Assembly (NCBI GenBank): GCA_949935795.1
Contig: CATLFX010000010.1
Coordinates: 1 to 64,000, forward strand
From: an uncultured Oscillospiraceae bacterium
Lineage (GTDB): Bacteria > Bacillota > Clostridia > Oscillospirales > Oscillospiraceae
Length of the DNA stretch: 64,000 bases
Reading direction: 5' to 3'
Below, piece by piece: positions 16,304 through 24,917 of this stretch. The position numbers were made by a program, and so were the translations under genes. Positions within the stretch are counted from its first letter, which is position 1; every line of letters begins with the position of its first letter. The notes below the pieces were generated by a model. It was not told the origin of the DNA, did not search any database, and was given only the letters and a program-made list of their open reading frames with translations.

Positions 16304-17185
16304 ATGGCTGATTTGGAAGGTCTGAAGGTGTCCAAGGACTACCACGTGGACGTACCCTTTGCCAATCAGAAGGGCTTTTTCCTCAAGGGCATCAACAGCC
16401 TGGACTGGGGCATGAAGAAGCACATGGCCAACATTTTCAACCCGGAGAGCGGAAATACTGTCATGTTCGCCTTTGACCACGGCTATTTCATGGGCTCCAC
16501 CGCCGGTTTGGAGCGGCTGGATCTGCTCCTGCCCCAACTGGCCCCCTATGTGGACTGTTTCATGGGCACTCGGGGCGCTCTGCGCACCTGCGTCCCCCCC
16601 GAGATCGTGAAGAGCGTGGCCCTGCGGGTCACCTCTGGCTCCTCCATGCTCCAGGACGACCTGAGCCACGAGGTGGTGGCGGTGGACATCGAGGACGCCA
16701 TCCGTATGAACGCCGACTGTATGGCGGTACAGACCTTCATCGGGGCCGACGGCCAGTTGTCCAGCCTGGACAACCTGAACAAGGTCATCAACGCCGGTAT
16801 GCGTTACTCCATCCCCACCATGGGTGTGTGCGCCGTGGGCAAGGACATGGCCCGCACCGACCGCTTTTTCAAGCTGGCCACCCGCATCATCGCTGAGATG
16901 GGCGTGCAGGTGGTGAAGACCTACGACTGTGAGAACTTCGAGGAGGTCGTGGCGGCCTGCCCGGTGCCCATCGTGGTGGCGGGCGGCAAGAAGCTTTCTG
17001 AGCCAGACGCCCTCAAGCTGGCCTATGGCGTGATCCAGAAGGGGGCCCACGGCGTGGACATGGGCCGGAACATCTTCCAGAGCACCCACCCCGTGGCCAT
17101 GGCCCGGGCGGTGTCCATGATTGTCCACAAGGGGGCCACCGACAAGGAGGCCCTGGAGTTCTTCCAGGACGAGATCCACAAGTAA
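16304..17185 (+). CDS. lsrF: 3-hydroxy-5-phosphonooxypentane-2,4-dione thiolase LsrF
   Basis: LsrF, a class I aldolase-like TIM barrel, transfers an acetyl group from the isomerised phospho-AI-2 to CoA and so closes the degradation pathway. The 293-residue protein has LKGINSLDWGMKKHMANIFN, VMFAFDHGYFMG, and the catalytic-lysine region QVVKTYDCENFEEVVAACPV. PIVVAGGKKL, GVDMGRNIFQS and HPVAMARAV follow. These all match LsrF along its full length. AAGGAGG precedes the ATG. It is the last gene of lsrACDBF, and a terminator follows. Confidence 0.93.
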   Translation: MADLEGLKVSKDYHVDVPFANQKGFFLKGINSLDWGMKKHMANIFNPESGNTVMFAFDHGYFMGSTAGLERLDLLLPQLAPYVDCFMGTRGALRTCVPPEIVKSVALRVTSGSSMLQDDLSHEVVAVDIEDAIRMNADCMAVQTFIGADGQLSSLDNLNKVINAGMRYSIPTMGVCAVGKDMARTDRFFKLATRIIAEMGVQVVKTYDCENFEEVVAACPVPIVVAGGKKLSEPDALKLAYGVIQKGAHGVDMGRNIFQSTHPVAMARAVSMIVHKGATDKEALEFFQDEIHK

Positions 17186-17198
17186 GAAAACTGGGCGG

Positions 17199-17235
17199 AA
17201 GGAGGGGTAAGCGGTTGCTTTCCCCTCCTTTTTCC
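17199..17235 (+). terminator. Terminator of the lsrACDBF operon
   Basis: AAGGAGGGG (17199-17207) pairs with CCCCTCCTT (17222-17230) and runs into TTTTTCC. It overlaps the -35 of the next gene's promoter. Confidence 0.75.
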
Positions 17236-17243
17236 TGTATAAT
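17215..17243 (+). promoter_or_regulatory. Promoter of the AEC transporter gene
   Basis: TTGCTT (17215-17220), 17-base spacer, TATAAT (17238-17243). The -35 lies inside the lsrF terminator hairpin loop. Confidence 0.75.
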
Positions 17244-17295
17244 ATGGGCGGTTTTTATGAAACCGCTGATTTTTTGGGAAATTTAGGAGGAAAGT

Positions 17296-18222
17296 ATGGC
17301 TTTACAAGTGGTTCAAATGGTGCTGCCCATCGTCATCATGCTGGGGCTGGGTATGCTGTGCCGCCGGAAAAACATCTTTGATATGAGCGGCCTTGCGGGG
17401 CTGAAATCGGTGGTGGGCGACATCTGCCTGCCGGTGGTGCTGTTCAACGCCTTTTTCACCGCCCATTATTCCGGAACGGTGGCCCTCACCTTTGTGCTGG
17501 TGTATCTGAGCTTTGGGGCGGCGCTGGGGCTGGGCTTCGCCCTGCGGAAGCTGGCGGCCCCCCACGGAAAATTCTTTCCCTTCCTGCTGGCCAGCGCCGA
17601 GGGCGGTATGCTGGGCTACGCCCTCTACGGCGTGCTGATGGGAGAGCAGTCCGGCTTTGCCACCGTGGACCTGGGACAGACGGTGTTCGCCTACACGGCG
17701 TTCCTGGGCTTCCTGTCCCTCACCGACGGGCGCAAGCCCACAGTGGGCGGGCTGGTGAAGAACATGGTTACCAACAAATGCTGCATCGGCATGGCCCTGG
17801 GCATCCTGTTGGGGGTGCTGGGCGTGGGACAGTGGGTGCTGTCCAGCTCCGCCGCTGGAGTGGTGACGGGCGTTATCTCCATGATTACCGCACCCACCAG
17901 CGCTCTGGTGCTGCTGGTGGTGGGCTATGAGCTGGACCTGGACAAATCCCTGCTCCGCCCGGTGGCGGTGACGGTGGTGTGCCGTCTGGCCATTATGGCC
18001 GTCCTGCTGGCGGTGGTGAGCTTTGTGATCTTCCAGTTTGTGCCCTACGACAAGGGGCTGCAAATCGCGTTGATGATCCTGTACGCCCTTCCCGCCCCCT
18101 TTATCATCCCTCTGATGGCCGACGTGGGGGAAGAGGGAAAGTACATCTCCACCAGCCTGTCCGTCCACACCCTGTGTACCATCCTTCTGTTCGTGGCCAT
18201 TGCGGCGTTCAGCCTGGGATGA
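17296..18222 (+). CDS. AEC family (auxin efflux carrier-like) transporter
   Basis: 308 residues and about ten hydrophobic spans in two inverted halves, the AEC/PIN-fold of secondary transporters for carboxylates, amino acids or similar anions. Seen: N-terminal LPIVIMLGLGMLCRRKNIFD, the central break and a second half with ALPAPFIIPLMADVGEE. ATG at 17296 has GGAGGAAAG upstream. It has its own promoter, so it need not belong to the lsr regulon, although it follows lsrF closely. The substrate is unknown. Confidence 0.85.
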   Translation: MALQVVQMVLPIVIMLGLGMLCRRKNIFDMSGLAGLKSVVGDICLPVVLFNAFFTAHYSGTVALTFVLVYLSFGAALGLGFALRKLAAPHGKFFPFLLASAEGGMLGYALYGVLMGEQSGFATVDLGQTVFAYTAFLGFLSLTDGRKPTVGGLVKNMVTNKCCIGMALGILLGVLGVGQWVLSSSAAGVVTGVISMITAPTSALVLLVVGYELDLDKSLLRPVAVTVVCRLAIMAVLLAVVSFVIFQFVPYDKGLQIALMILYALPAPFIIPLMADVGEEGKYISTSLSVHTLCTILLFVAIAAFSLG

Positions 18223-18225
18223 GCC

Positions 18226-18262
18226 AAAAAGCCGCCGTACCAATTTGGTACGGCGGCTTTTT
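18226..18262. terminator. Bidirectional terminator between AEC gene and purD
   Basis: AAAAAGCCGCCGTACCA pairs perfectly with TGGTACGGCGGCTTTTT across a 3-base loop. It has U-runs on both strands and serves convergent genes. Confidence 0.9.
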
Positions 18263-18284
18263 ACTGCTTGAAACGAAAGGGACT

Positions 18285-19541
18285 TTAAAACGCGTGTCCT
18301 ATGTCTTTTCGGAAGTGCATGTCCTGGAAGAAGATGGGCTTGGCGGCGGCGTAGGCGTTGTCAATGGCCTGTTCCAGGGTGTTCCCCAGAGCGGTGACGC
18401 CCAGCACCCGCCCGCCGTTGGTGACGGTCTGCCCATCTTTTTCGGCGGTGCCCGCATGGAATACCACGGCGTTTTTCCCCGCCTCCTCCAAACCGAAGAT
18501 GGGATAGCCCTTTTTGTAGTCCAGCGGATAGCCCCCGGAGGCCAGCACCAGGCAGCAGGCCGCCTGGTCCCTCCAGCGGATGTCCAGCTTGTCCAGGTTC
18601 CCCTCCCGGCAGGCGAGGAAAATGTCCATCAGGTCGCCGTCCAACAGGGACAGCACCGCCTGACACTCCGGGTCGCCAAACCGGGCATTGTACTCCACTA
18701 CCTTGGGGCCGTCGGGGGTGAGCATCAGCCCGAAGTAGATGACCCCATGGAAGGGCCGCCCCTCCTCCTTCAGCGCCCGGATGGTGGGCAGGAAAATCTC
18801 CTCCATACACCGCTGGGCGATTTCGGGCGTGTACTGGGGCGGGGGGGAGATGGCCCCCATACCGCCGGTGTTGGGGCCCTGATTGCCGTCGTAGGCCCGC
18901 TTGTGGTCCTGGCTGGCGGGCATGGTGCGCACGTGCTCCCCGTCGGCAAAGGCCAACACAGTAACCTCCGGCCCAGTCATGCACTCCTCAATGACCACGG
19001 TGGAACCGGATGTGCCAAATTTCTTGTCCGCCATCATCTCACGGGCGGCGGTCTTGGCCTCGTCCACGGCTGCGGCCACCACCACGCCTTTGCCCAGGGC
19101 CAGGCCGTCCGCCTTCACCACGATGGGCGCGCCCTGCTCCTCAATATAGGCCAGGGCCTTGTCCAGGTCGGTGAAGGTCTCGTACTTGGCGGTGGGGATG
19201 TGGTACTTTTTCATCAATTCCTTGGAGAACGCCTTGCTGGCCTCGATGACGGCGGCGTTTTTGTGGGGGCCGAAGGCGGGGATGCCCGCTGCCTCCAGAG
19301 CGTCCACCATGCCCAGGGCCAGGGGATCGTCGGGGGCTACCACCACGAAGTCCATAGCGTTTTCCTTGGCCCACTTCACCATGCCGTCTACGTCGGTGGC
19401 CTTCACGTCCACACATTGGGCGATCTGGGCGATGCCCGCATTTCCGGGGGCGCAGAACAGCTCGTCAACCTTGGGGGACTGCTTTAATTTCCAGCAGATG
19501 GCATGTTCTCTGCCACCTGATCCAACCACTAAAACCTTCAT
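18285..19541 (-). CDS. purD: Phosphoribosylamine-glycine ligase
   Basis: PurD makes glycinamide ribonucleotide from phosphoribosylamine, glycine and ATP. 418 residues with the N-terminal MKVLVVGSGGREHAICW, ATP-grasp region (APIVVKADGLALGKGVVVA) and NTGGMGAISP, then YNARFGDPECQAVL. Start at 19541 is favoured over the in-frame ATG at 19553 because GGAGGG, which includes that ATG's G, is its ribosome-binding site. It is the last gene of the pur operon, separated from the formyltransferase by a 226-bp gap that carries a dispersed repeat. Confidence 0.95.
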   Translation of the reverse strand: MKVLVVGSGGREHAICWKLKQSPKVDELFCAPGNAGIAQIAQCVDVKATDVDGMVKWAKENAMDFVVVAPDDPLALGMVDALEAAGIPAFGPHKNAAVIEASKAFSKELMKKYHIPTAKYETFTDLDKALAYIEEQGAPIVVKADGLALGKGVVVAAAVDEAKTAAREMMADKKFGTSGSTVVIEECMTGPEVTVLAFADGEHVRTMPASQDHKRAYDGNQGPNTGGMGAISPPPQYTPEIAQRCMEEIFLPTIRALKEEGRPFHGVIYFGLMLTPDGPKVVEYNARFGDPECQAVLSLLDGDLMDIFLACREGNLDKLDIRWRDQAACCLVLASGGYPLDYKKGYPIFGLEEAGKNAVVFHAGTAEKDGQTVTNGGRVLGVTALGNTLEQAIDNAYAAAKPIFFQDMHFRKDIGHAF

Positions 19542-19592
19542 AAAACCCTCCATAAGAGAAGAAGTTTAAAAGTTCTTTTTCTTGCTTCTTTA

Positions 19593-19730
19593 TTGTCACG
19601 CTGCGAAGCGGCCAGGACGTTCGGTCGCTTTCGCTGCGACTCAAGCAAAATCCAGCCCCGCTATGCGGGCCTTGGGCTTTTGCTTTCGCTCTGCTCCAAG
19701 CTCCCTCACTGTCCGCTTCTCCGCGCTTCT
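19593..19730 (-). repeat. Dispersed GC-rich repeat, copy A
   Basis: About 138 bp whose reverse complement closely matches 38500-38638. Shared blocks are AGAAGCGCGGAGAAGCGGAC, GGGAGCTTGGAGC, GAGCGAA(A/G)GCAAAAGCCC and CCGCTTCGCAGCGTGACAA. It lies between purD and the formyltransferase gene and has no ORF of its own. Confidence 0.8.
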
Positions 19731-19763
19731 TCTTTTTCTTTCAAGAAAAAGAAGAAGGCCCTT
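19731..19763. repeat. A/T palindromic 3'-end element, copy 1
   Basis: TCTTTTTCTTTCAAGAAAAAGAAGAAGG directly before the formyltransferase stop (minus strand). This is the same palindromic core (TTTTTCTT..AAGAAAAA) found after several other genes in the window. Confidence 0.65.
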
Positions 19764-19767
19764 GACC

Positions 19768-20943
19768 TTAGTGATGGAACAGCCGGATGCCGGTGAAAGC
19801 CATCACCATGCCGTGTTTGTCGGCGGTGGCGATAACGTGGTCGTCCCGGATGGAGCCGCCGGGCTGGGCGATATACTTCACGCCGGACTTGAAGGCCCGC
19901 TCCACGTTGTCCCCGAAGGGGAAGAAGGCGTCGGAGCCCACGGTGACCCCGGACTGTTTGGCGATCCACTCCTTTTTCTCGGCCTCGGTGAGCACCTCTG
20001 GCTTTACCTTGAAGGTGTTCTGCCACACGCCCTCGGCAAGCACGTCGTCATGCTCGTCGGAGATGTAGATGTCGATGGCGTTGTCCCGGTCCGGGCGGCG
20101 GATGCCGTCCACGAACTGGAGGCCCAGCACTTTGGAATGCTGGCGCAGCCACCAGGTGTCCGCCTTGTTCCCGGCCAGCCGGGTGCAGTGGATGCGGCTC
20201 TGCTGGCCCGCGCCCACGCCGATGGTCATGCCGTCCTTGACGTAGCACACCGAGTTGGACTGGGTGTATTTCAGGGTGATGAGGGAGAGCAGCATGTCGT
20301 GCTTGGCCGCCTGGGGCAGTTTCTTGTTGACGGTGACGATGTTCTCCAGCATCTTCTCATCGATGGTCAGGTCGTTGTAGCCCTGCTCAAAGATGATGCC
20401 GAAGATGCTCCGGCGCTCCACGGGGGCGGGGACGTAGTCCGGGTCGACCTTCACCACATTATAGCCGCCCTTGCGCTTGGTCTTGAGGATTTCCAGGGCC
20501 TCGTCGGTGTAGTCCGGGGCGATGACGCCGTCGGACACCTCCAGGGCCAGATAGCGGGCGGTGTCGGCGTCGCAGGGGTCGGACAGCGCCGCCCAGTCGC
20601 CGTAGGAGCACAGCCGGTCGGCCCCCCGGGCCCGGATGTAGGCGCAGGCGATGGGGGACAGGTCCCCCTGGGGGGCAAAGTAGATCTGGCGCTCCACGTC
20701 GGTGAGGGGCCGGCCCAGGGCGGCCCCGGCGGGGGAGACGTGCTTGAAGGAGGCGGCGGCGGGCAGGCCGGTGGCCTGCTTCAGCGCCTTCACCAGCTGC
20801 CAGGAGTTCAGCGCGTCCATAAAATTGATGTACCCCGGTTTGCCGTTGAGGACCTCCAGGGGGAGGTCCTGATCCCCCTTCATGAAGATGCGGGCGGGTT
20901 TTTGGTTTGGGTTGCAGCCGTATTTCAGTTCCAGCTCGGTCAT
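19768..20943 (-). CDS. Phosphoribosylaminoimidazolecarboxamide (AICAR) formyltransferase, stand-alone
   Basis: 391 residues corresponding only to the C-terminal AICAR transformylase half of bifunctional PurH. It converts AICAR and 10-formyl-THF to FAICAR. Landmarks are LKYGCNPNQKPARI, INFMDALNSWQLVKAL, AASFKHVSPAGAALG (catalytic Lys-His region), and later VGAGQQSRIHCTRLAG and SDAFFPFGDNVERA. The IMP cyclohydrolase half (MGS-like domain) is missing. It is replaced by the separate purO-type gene just upstream in the operon. ATG at 20943 has GGGAGG seven bases before it; the in-frame TTG at 20958 is part of that site. Confidence 0.9.
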   Translation of the reverse strand: MTELELKYGCNPNQKPARIFMKGDQDLPLEVLNGKPGYINFMDALNSWQLVKALKQATGLPAAASFKHVSPAGAALGRPLTDVERQIYFAPQGDLSPIACAYIRARGADRLCSYGDWAALSDPCDADTARYLALEVSDGVIAPDYTDEALEILKTKRKGGYNVVKVDPDYVPAPVERRSIFGIIFEQGYNDLTIDEKMLENIVTVNKKLPQAAKHDMLLSLITLKYTQSNSVCYVKDGMTIGVGAGQQSRIHCTRLAGNKADTWWLRQHSKVLGLQFVDGIRRPDRDNAIDIYISDEHDDVLAEGVWQNTFKVKPEVLTEAEKKEWIAKQSGVTVGSDAFFPFGDNVERAFKSGVKYIAQPGGSIRDDHVIATADKHGMVMAFTGIRLFHH

Positions 20944-20982
20944 GTTCAAACCTCCCAAAAAATTGTCAAGGGCATTGATTCC

Positions 20983-21020
20983 GTCTTCTTTTTTCTTGAA
21001 AGAAAAAAGAACTTTTAGTC
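20983..21020. repeat. A/T palindromic element, copy 2
   Basis: CTTCTTTTTTCTTGAAAGAAAAAAGAACTTTTAG in the gap between the IMP cyclohydrolase stop and the formyltransferase start. It is A/T-rich against GC-rich neighbours. Confidence 0.65.
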
Positions 21021-21036
21021 TATGCTTTGCAGGTTT

Positions 21037-21747
21037 TTAAACTTGCCAGTGCTTGTTGATGATGGAGGTCTCGTCGTCCCCGGTCTCCAGGTCGATGTAC
21101 CGCACGAACAGCGACACCTTATTGTCGTCGTTCAGCGCCAGCCACAGGTCATTAGCCAGGGTCTCCGCGTCGGGGGCGGTGATGGACACCATCCGCGGCT
21201 CGCCATCAAAGGAGGGCAGGGGATTCCCGTCGCTCTCGTAGGTGTGGATGAAGTGACCCACCCCTGCCTTGGGGTCAGAGTACTCGAAGAAGTACCGGCA
21301 GGCGCAGGAGGGGTCCCCGTCCAGACTCTTGAGGATGGACAGGTCGTAGGAGCCGTTGGGCTTCACCACGCCGGAGATGCGGGGGGTGTAGTTGGGGCCG
21401 TCGGGCTCGAAGGTGCGGGTGTTCAGGGCGTGGCGGTAGCAGTGGCCCTGCAAAATATTGTCCCGGATGGTGTCGGTCTGGTCGCCGTTGGTGACGATGG
21501 TGATGCCGTTGTCCATCCGCCGCACGGGGTGATAGATGATGAGGGAGGGGTCGGTCATCTTGGACTCGTCAAAGGCCCTGGTGCGGATGCCGTCGTCGGT
21601 CTCCTCAAACACCCGGTTGCGGCTGTTCTCGCTGCGGCCCATGATGAAGTAAGCGATAACTGCGCTCTTGTTGTCGGCGGAGCGGCCCAGCATAATGCCC
21701 CGGCCGGGGTAGGGGCTATTCTGTAAATACTCGGTGATGTCGATCAT
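21037..21747 (-). CDS. purO: IMP cyclohydrolase, PurO-like family
   Basis: 236 residues, COG3363/PF07826-type IMP cyclohydrolase, which closes FAICAR to IMP. This family is best known from archaeal PurO and is unrelated to the PurH cyclohydrolase domain. Typical features are the N-terminal YPGRGIMLGRSADNKSAVIA, AYFIMGRSENSRNRVF, LIIYHPVRRM, TNGDQTDTI and NYTPRISGVV. ATG at 21747 overlaps the purN stop (ATGA) and has AAAGGAG eight bases before it. Its next neighbour is the stand-alone AICAR formyltransferase, so together they replace PurH. Confidence 0.88.
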   Translation of the reverse strand: MIDITEYLQNSPYPGRGIMLGRSADNKSAVIAYFIMGRSENSRNRVFEETDDGIRTRAFDESKMTDPSLIIYHPVRRMDNGITIVTNGDQTDTIRDNILQGHCYRHALNTRTFEPDGPNYTPRISGVVKPNGSYDLSILKSLDGDPSCACRYFFEYSDPKAGVGHFIHTYESDGNPLPSFDGEPRMVSITAPDAETLANDLWLALNDDNKVSLFVRYIDLETGDDETSIINKHWQV

Positions 21748-22406
21748 TGCAGACACTCCTTTGAAAGTTGTAACGGCTTCAAAATGCGGACCGTCCGGCC
21801 CTCCACCTTCAAGCGGCCCTGACAGAACAGGGACACCGCCCGGGGGAGGATCACCCATTCCGCCTGCTCCATGATCCGGCGCTGGAGGGACTCCGGGGTG
21901 TCGTTCTCCTCCACCGCCACCGCTTTTTGCAGCACAATGGGCCCGCCGTCGCATTCCTCGCTGACAAAGTGTACGGTGGCGCCGGACACCTTCACCCCGT
22001 ACTCCAGCGCCTTTTCATGGACATGGAGCCCATAATAGCCCTCCCCGCAGAAGGAGGGAATGAGGGCGGGGTGGACGTTCAGAATGGCGTTGGGGTATGA
22101 GCGCACCATCTCTTCCGTCAGGATGACCATGAACCCTGCCAGCACCACCAGGTCGATGTCCAGGCTCTTCAGCTTGTCCACCAAAGCGATGGTCATAGCC
22201 TGATTGGAGGAGTAGTCTTTCCGGGCCACCACATAGCCGGGGATATTGGCCCGCTTGGCCCGCTCCAGGGCGTAGGCCCCGGGCTTGGAGGCGATGACGG
22301 CGGTAATGCGCCCGTTGATAATGTCCCCTCGCTCCTGGGCGTCGATGAGGGCCTGGAGGTTGGTGCCCCCGCCGGACACCAGCACGGCGATGCGCTTGAC
22401 GCTCAT
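21744..22406 (-). CDS. purN: Phosphoribosylglycinamide formyltransferase
   Basis: PurN formylates GAR using 10-formyl-THF. It is 220 residues, with IAVLVSGGGTNLQALIDA at the N-terminus and the catalytic NVHPALIPSFCGEGYYGLHV and SGATVHFVSEECDGGPI, then a closing region with EWVILPRAVSLFCQGRL. The start overlaps the purM stop (ATGA) and the end overlaps purO, so four genes are translationally coupled. Confidence 0.95.
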   Translation of the reverse strand: MSVKRIAVLVSGGGTNLQALIDAQERGDIINGRITAVIASKPGAYALERAKRANIPGYVVARKDYSSNQAMTIALVDKLKSLDIDLVVLAGFMVILTEEMVRSYPNAILNVHPALIPSFCGEGYYGLHVHEKALEYGVKVSGATVHFVSEECDGGPIVLQKAVAVEENDTPESLQRRIMEQAEWVILPRAVSLFCQGRLKVEGRTVRILKPLQLSKECLQ

Positions 22407-23446
22407 ACCAGTTCCACGCCCCCGTCGCCGGAGACCACCTCGCCGATGGGGTATGCTTCCTCTCCGGCCTCCTTGAGCAGGTCCAGGGCCTGGTCCGCCT
22501 GTCCCGCAGGGATGGCCAGCACCATGCCGACGCCCATGTTGAAGGTGTTGTACATGTCCCGCTCCGGGATATTGCCCAGCCGCTGGATCAGCTTGAAAAT
22601 GGGCGGACAGGGGAAAGCGCTCAGCCGGATTTGTGCGGTGAGGCCGCCGGTCATCATCCGGGGCACGTTCTCGTAGAAGCCGCCGCCGGTGATGTGGCTG
22701 ACGGCGTGGATGTCCACCCCCGCCGCCAGCAGGGACTTGACCGCTCTCACGTAGATCTTGGTGGGGGTGAGCAGGGTCTCGCCCAGCCCGTGACCCCCCA
22801 GCTCGTCAAGCGGGGTGTGCAGGTCGGCGTGCTCGATGTGGAGCACCTTGCGCACCAGGGAGAAGCCGTTGGAGTGGACCCCGGAGGAGGCCAGTCCGAT
22901 GAGGACGTCCCCCTGGGCCAGCTGTTTGCCGTCGATGATTTTCTCCTCATCCACCAGGCCCACGGAGAACCCGGCCAGGTCGTATTCGTCCGCCGGGTAG
23001 AAACCGGGCATTTCCGCCGTCTCGCCGCCCACCAGGGCGCACTGGGCCTGACGGCAGCCCTCGGTGATGCCCGTCACGATCTGGGCGATGCGCCCGGGCT
23101 CGTTTTTGCCGCAGGCGATGTAGTCCAGGAAAAACAGAGGGGCGGCTCCGCCGCAGATGATGTCGTTGACGCACATGGCCACGCAGTCGATGCCCACGGT
23201 GTCGTGCTTGTCCATCAAAAAGGCAATTTTCAGCTTGGTGCCCACGCCGTCGGTGCCGGACACCAGCACCGGTTTTTTCATTCCAGTGAGATCGGGGGCA
23301 AACATGCCGCCAAAGCCCCCCAAAGTGCCCATCACGCCGGGGATGTAGGTGGACTCCACCATGGGCTTGATGCGCCGCACCGCCTCATACCCGGCGGTGA
23401 CGTCCACCCCGGCGGCGGCGTAGGATGCGGAATGGGAGTCTTTCAT
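22403..23446 (-). CDS. purM: Phosphoribosylformylglycinamidine cyclo-ligase (AIR synthetase)
   Basis: PurM makes AIR from FGAM and ATP. 347 residues. Typical N-terminal SYAAAGVDVTAGYEAVRRIK, then VSGTDGVGTKLKIAF, DCVAMCVNDIICGGAAPLFF, GGETAEMPGFY and GVHSNGFSLVRK. It ends in the PurM_C domain with VSHITGGGFYENVPR. GGAGGG lies six bases before the ATG. FGAM synthase (purL) is not in this window. Confidence 0.96.
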   Translation of the reverse strand: MKDSHSASYAAAGVDVTAGYEAVRRIKPMVESTYIPGVMGTLGGFGGMFAPDLTGMKKPVLVSGTDGVGTKLKIAFLMDKHDTVGIDCVAMCVNDIICGGAAPLFFLDYIACGKNEPGRIAQIVTGITEGCRQAQCALVGGETAEMPGFYPADEYDLAGFSVGLVDEEKIIDGKQLAQGDVLIGLASSGVHSNGFSLVRKVLHIEHADLHTPLDELGGHGLGETLLTPTKIYVRAVKSLLAAGVDIHAVSHITGGGFYENVPRMMTGGLTAQIRLSAFPCPPIFKLIQRLGNIPERDMYNTFNMGVGMVLAIPAGQADQALDLLKEAGEEAYPIGEVVSGDGGVELV

Positions 23447-23483
23447 AAAGTACCCTCCAAATAAACAGATTACAGGTCAGATT

Positions 23484-24905
23484 TTATTCTTTCCCGGTCC
23501 AGCAGTAGGTGCAGATTTTATCCCGGTCGATGCCGATGGCCTCCAGCAGCCCGTCCAGGGACTGGTAGCCCAGGGAGTCAAAGCCCAGCTTTTCGCAGAT
23601 GGACTTGAGCATGCACTGGCCCCGCTGGGTGGACGAGTCGGCGTACTCCTCCAGATGCTTCTGGCCCTCGTCCCCCTCCAGTTCCTGAACGGTCTTCCGG
23701 GCCAGCAGTTCCATGGAGGAGTTGCTGCGGGAGAAGTTCAGGTACTTGCAGCCGTACATAATGGGGGGGCAGGCGGAGCGCATATGGACCTCCTTGGCCC
23801 CCGCGCCGTAGAGGAAATCGACGGTTTCCCGCAGCTGGGTGCCCCGGACGATGGAGTCGTCCACGAACAGAAGCTTTTTGCCCTGGATCAGCTCGGGGAC
23901 GGGGATCTGCTTCATTTTGGCCACCTGGTTGCGCACCTCCTGGGAGGCGGGCATGAAGGACCGGGGCCAGGTGGGGGTATACTTCACGAAGGGCCGGGCG
24001 AAGGGCTTGCCGCTGGCGTTGGCGTAGCCGATGGCGTGGGGCACGCCGGAGTCCGGCACACCCGCCACCCAGTCCACGTCGGGCAGGGCGCCCTTTGCCT
24101 TTTCCGCCCGGGCCATGATCTCCCCGTTGCGGCAGCGCATGACCTCCACGTTCTGGCCCTCGTAGTTGGAGTTGGGGTAGCCGTAGTAGGTCCACAAAAA
24201 GGCGCAGATACGCATTTTGTCCCCCGCCGGGGCTAAGGTTTCCCAGCCATCGGCGGTGACCCGGACGATTTCCCCGGGGCCCAGCTCGTAGGCGTTGTCA
24301 TAGCCCAGCTTGGTGCAGGCGAAGGACTCGAAGGACACACAGCAGCCCTCGCTGTTCTGGCCGATGAGCACCGGCAGGCGGCCCAGCTTGTCCCGGGCGG
24401 CCACAATGCCCTCGGGGGTGAGAATAAGGATGGTGGATGAGCCGTCAATCACCTCCTGGGCGTACCGGATGCCCTCCACCAGGGTGTCCTTCTGGTTGAT
24501 GAGGGCGGCGGTGAGCTCGGAGGCGTTCACCTTGCCCGAGCTCATGGCCATGAACTGGCGGGCGTGGCCGTCAAAATAGTCCTCCACCAGGGCCTCGGCG
24601 TTGTTGATGATACCCACGGTGGAGATGGCGTACACCCCCAGGTGGGAGCGCACCAGCAGGGGCTGGGGGTCGGTGTCGCTGATGCAGCCGATGCCGGAGC
24701 AGCCGTGGAAGTCCGTCAGGTCCTTCTCGAACTTGGTGCGGAAGGGGGTGTTCTCGATGGAGTGGATCTGCCGCTGAAAGCCGTCCCGCTCATCGTAGAT
24801 AATCATGCCCCCTCGGCGGGTGCCCAGATGGGAGTGGTAGTCCACGCCGAAGAAAATGTCAAGGGTTACGTCGCGCTTGGAGATCGCGCCGAAAAATCCG
24901 CCCAT
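23484..24905 (-). CDS. purF: PurF-like amidophosphoribosyltransferase lacking the Cys nucleophile
   Basis: 473 residues. The Ntn-hydrolase N-terminal domain (1-230) is followed by a PRTase domain with the PRPP loop LLFVDDSIVRGTQLRETV. A C-terminal CTYCWTGKE motif follows. It should make phosphoribosylamine from PRPP, the first purine step. The codons after the start read Met-Gly-Gly-Phe-Phe-Gly; canonical PurF has Cys in the second position (CGIFG). No propeptide cysteine replaces it, so glutaminase activity by the normal mechanism is not expected. Ammonia use or another glutaminase partner is inference. GGAGG lies seven bases before the ATG. Confidence 0.87.
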   Translation of the reverse strand: MGGFFGAISKRDVTLDIFFGVDYHSHLGTRRGGMIIYDERDGFQRQIHSIENTPFRTKFEKDLTDFHGCSGIGCISDTDPQPLLVRSHLGVYAISTVGIINNAEALVEDYFDGHARQFMAMSSGKVNASELTAALINQKDTLVEGIRYAQEVIDGSSTILILTPEGIVAARDKLGRLPVLIGQNSEGCCVSFESFACTKLGYDNAYELGPGEIVRVTADGWETLAPAGDKMRICAFLWTYYGYPNSNYEGQNVEVMRCRNGEIMARAEKAKGALPDVDWVAGVPDSGVPHAIGYANASGKPFARPFVKYTPTWPRSFMPASQEVRNQVAKMKQIPVPELIQGKKLLFVDDSIVRGTQLRETVDFLYGAGAKEVHMRSACPPIMYGCKYLNFSRSNSSMELLARKTVQELEGDEGQKHLEEYADSSTQRGQCMLKSICEKLGFDSLGYQSLDGLLEAIGIDRDKICTYCWTGKE

Positions 24906-24917
24906 GAAAGAGCCTCC

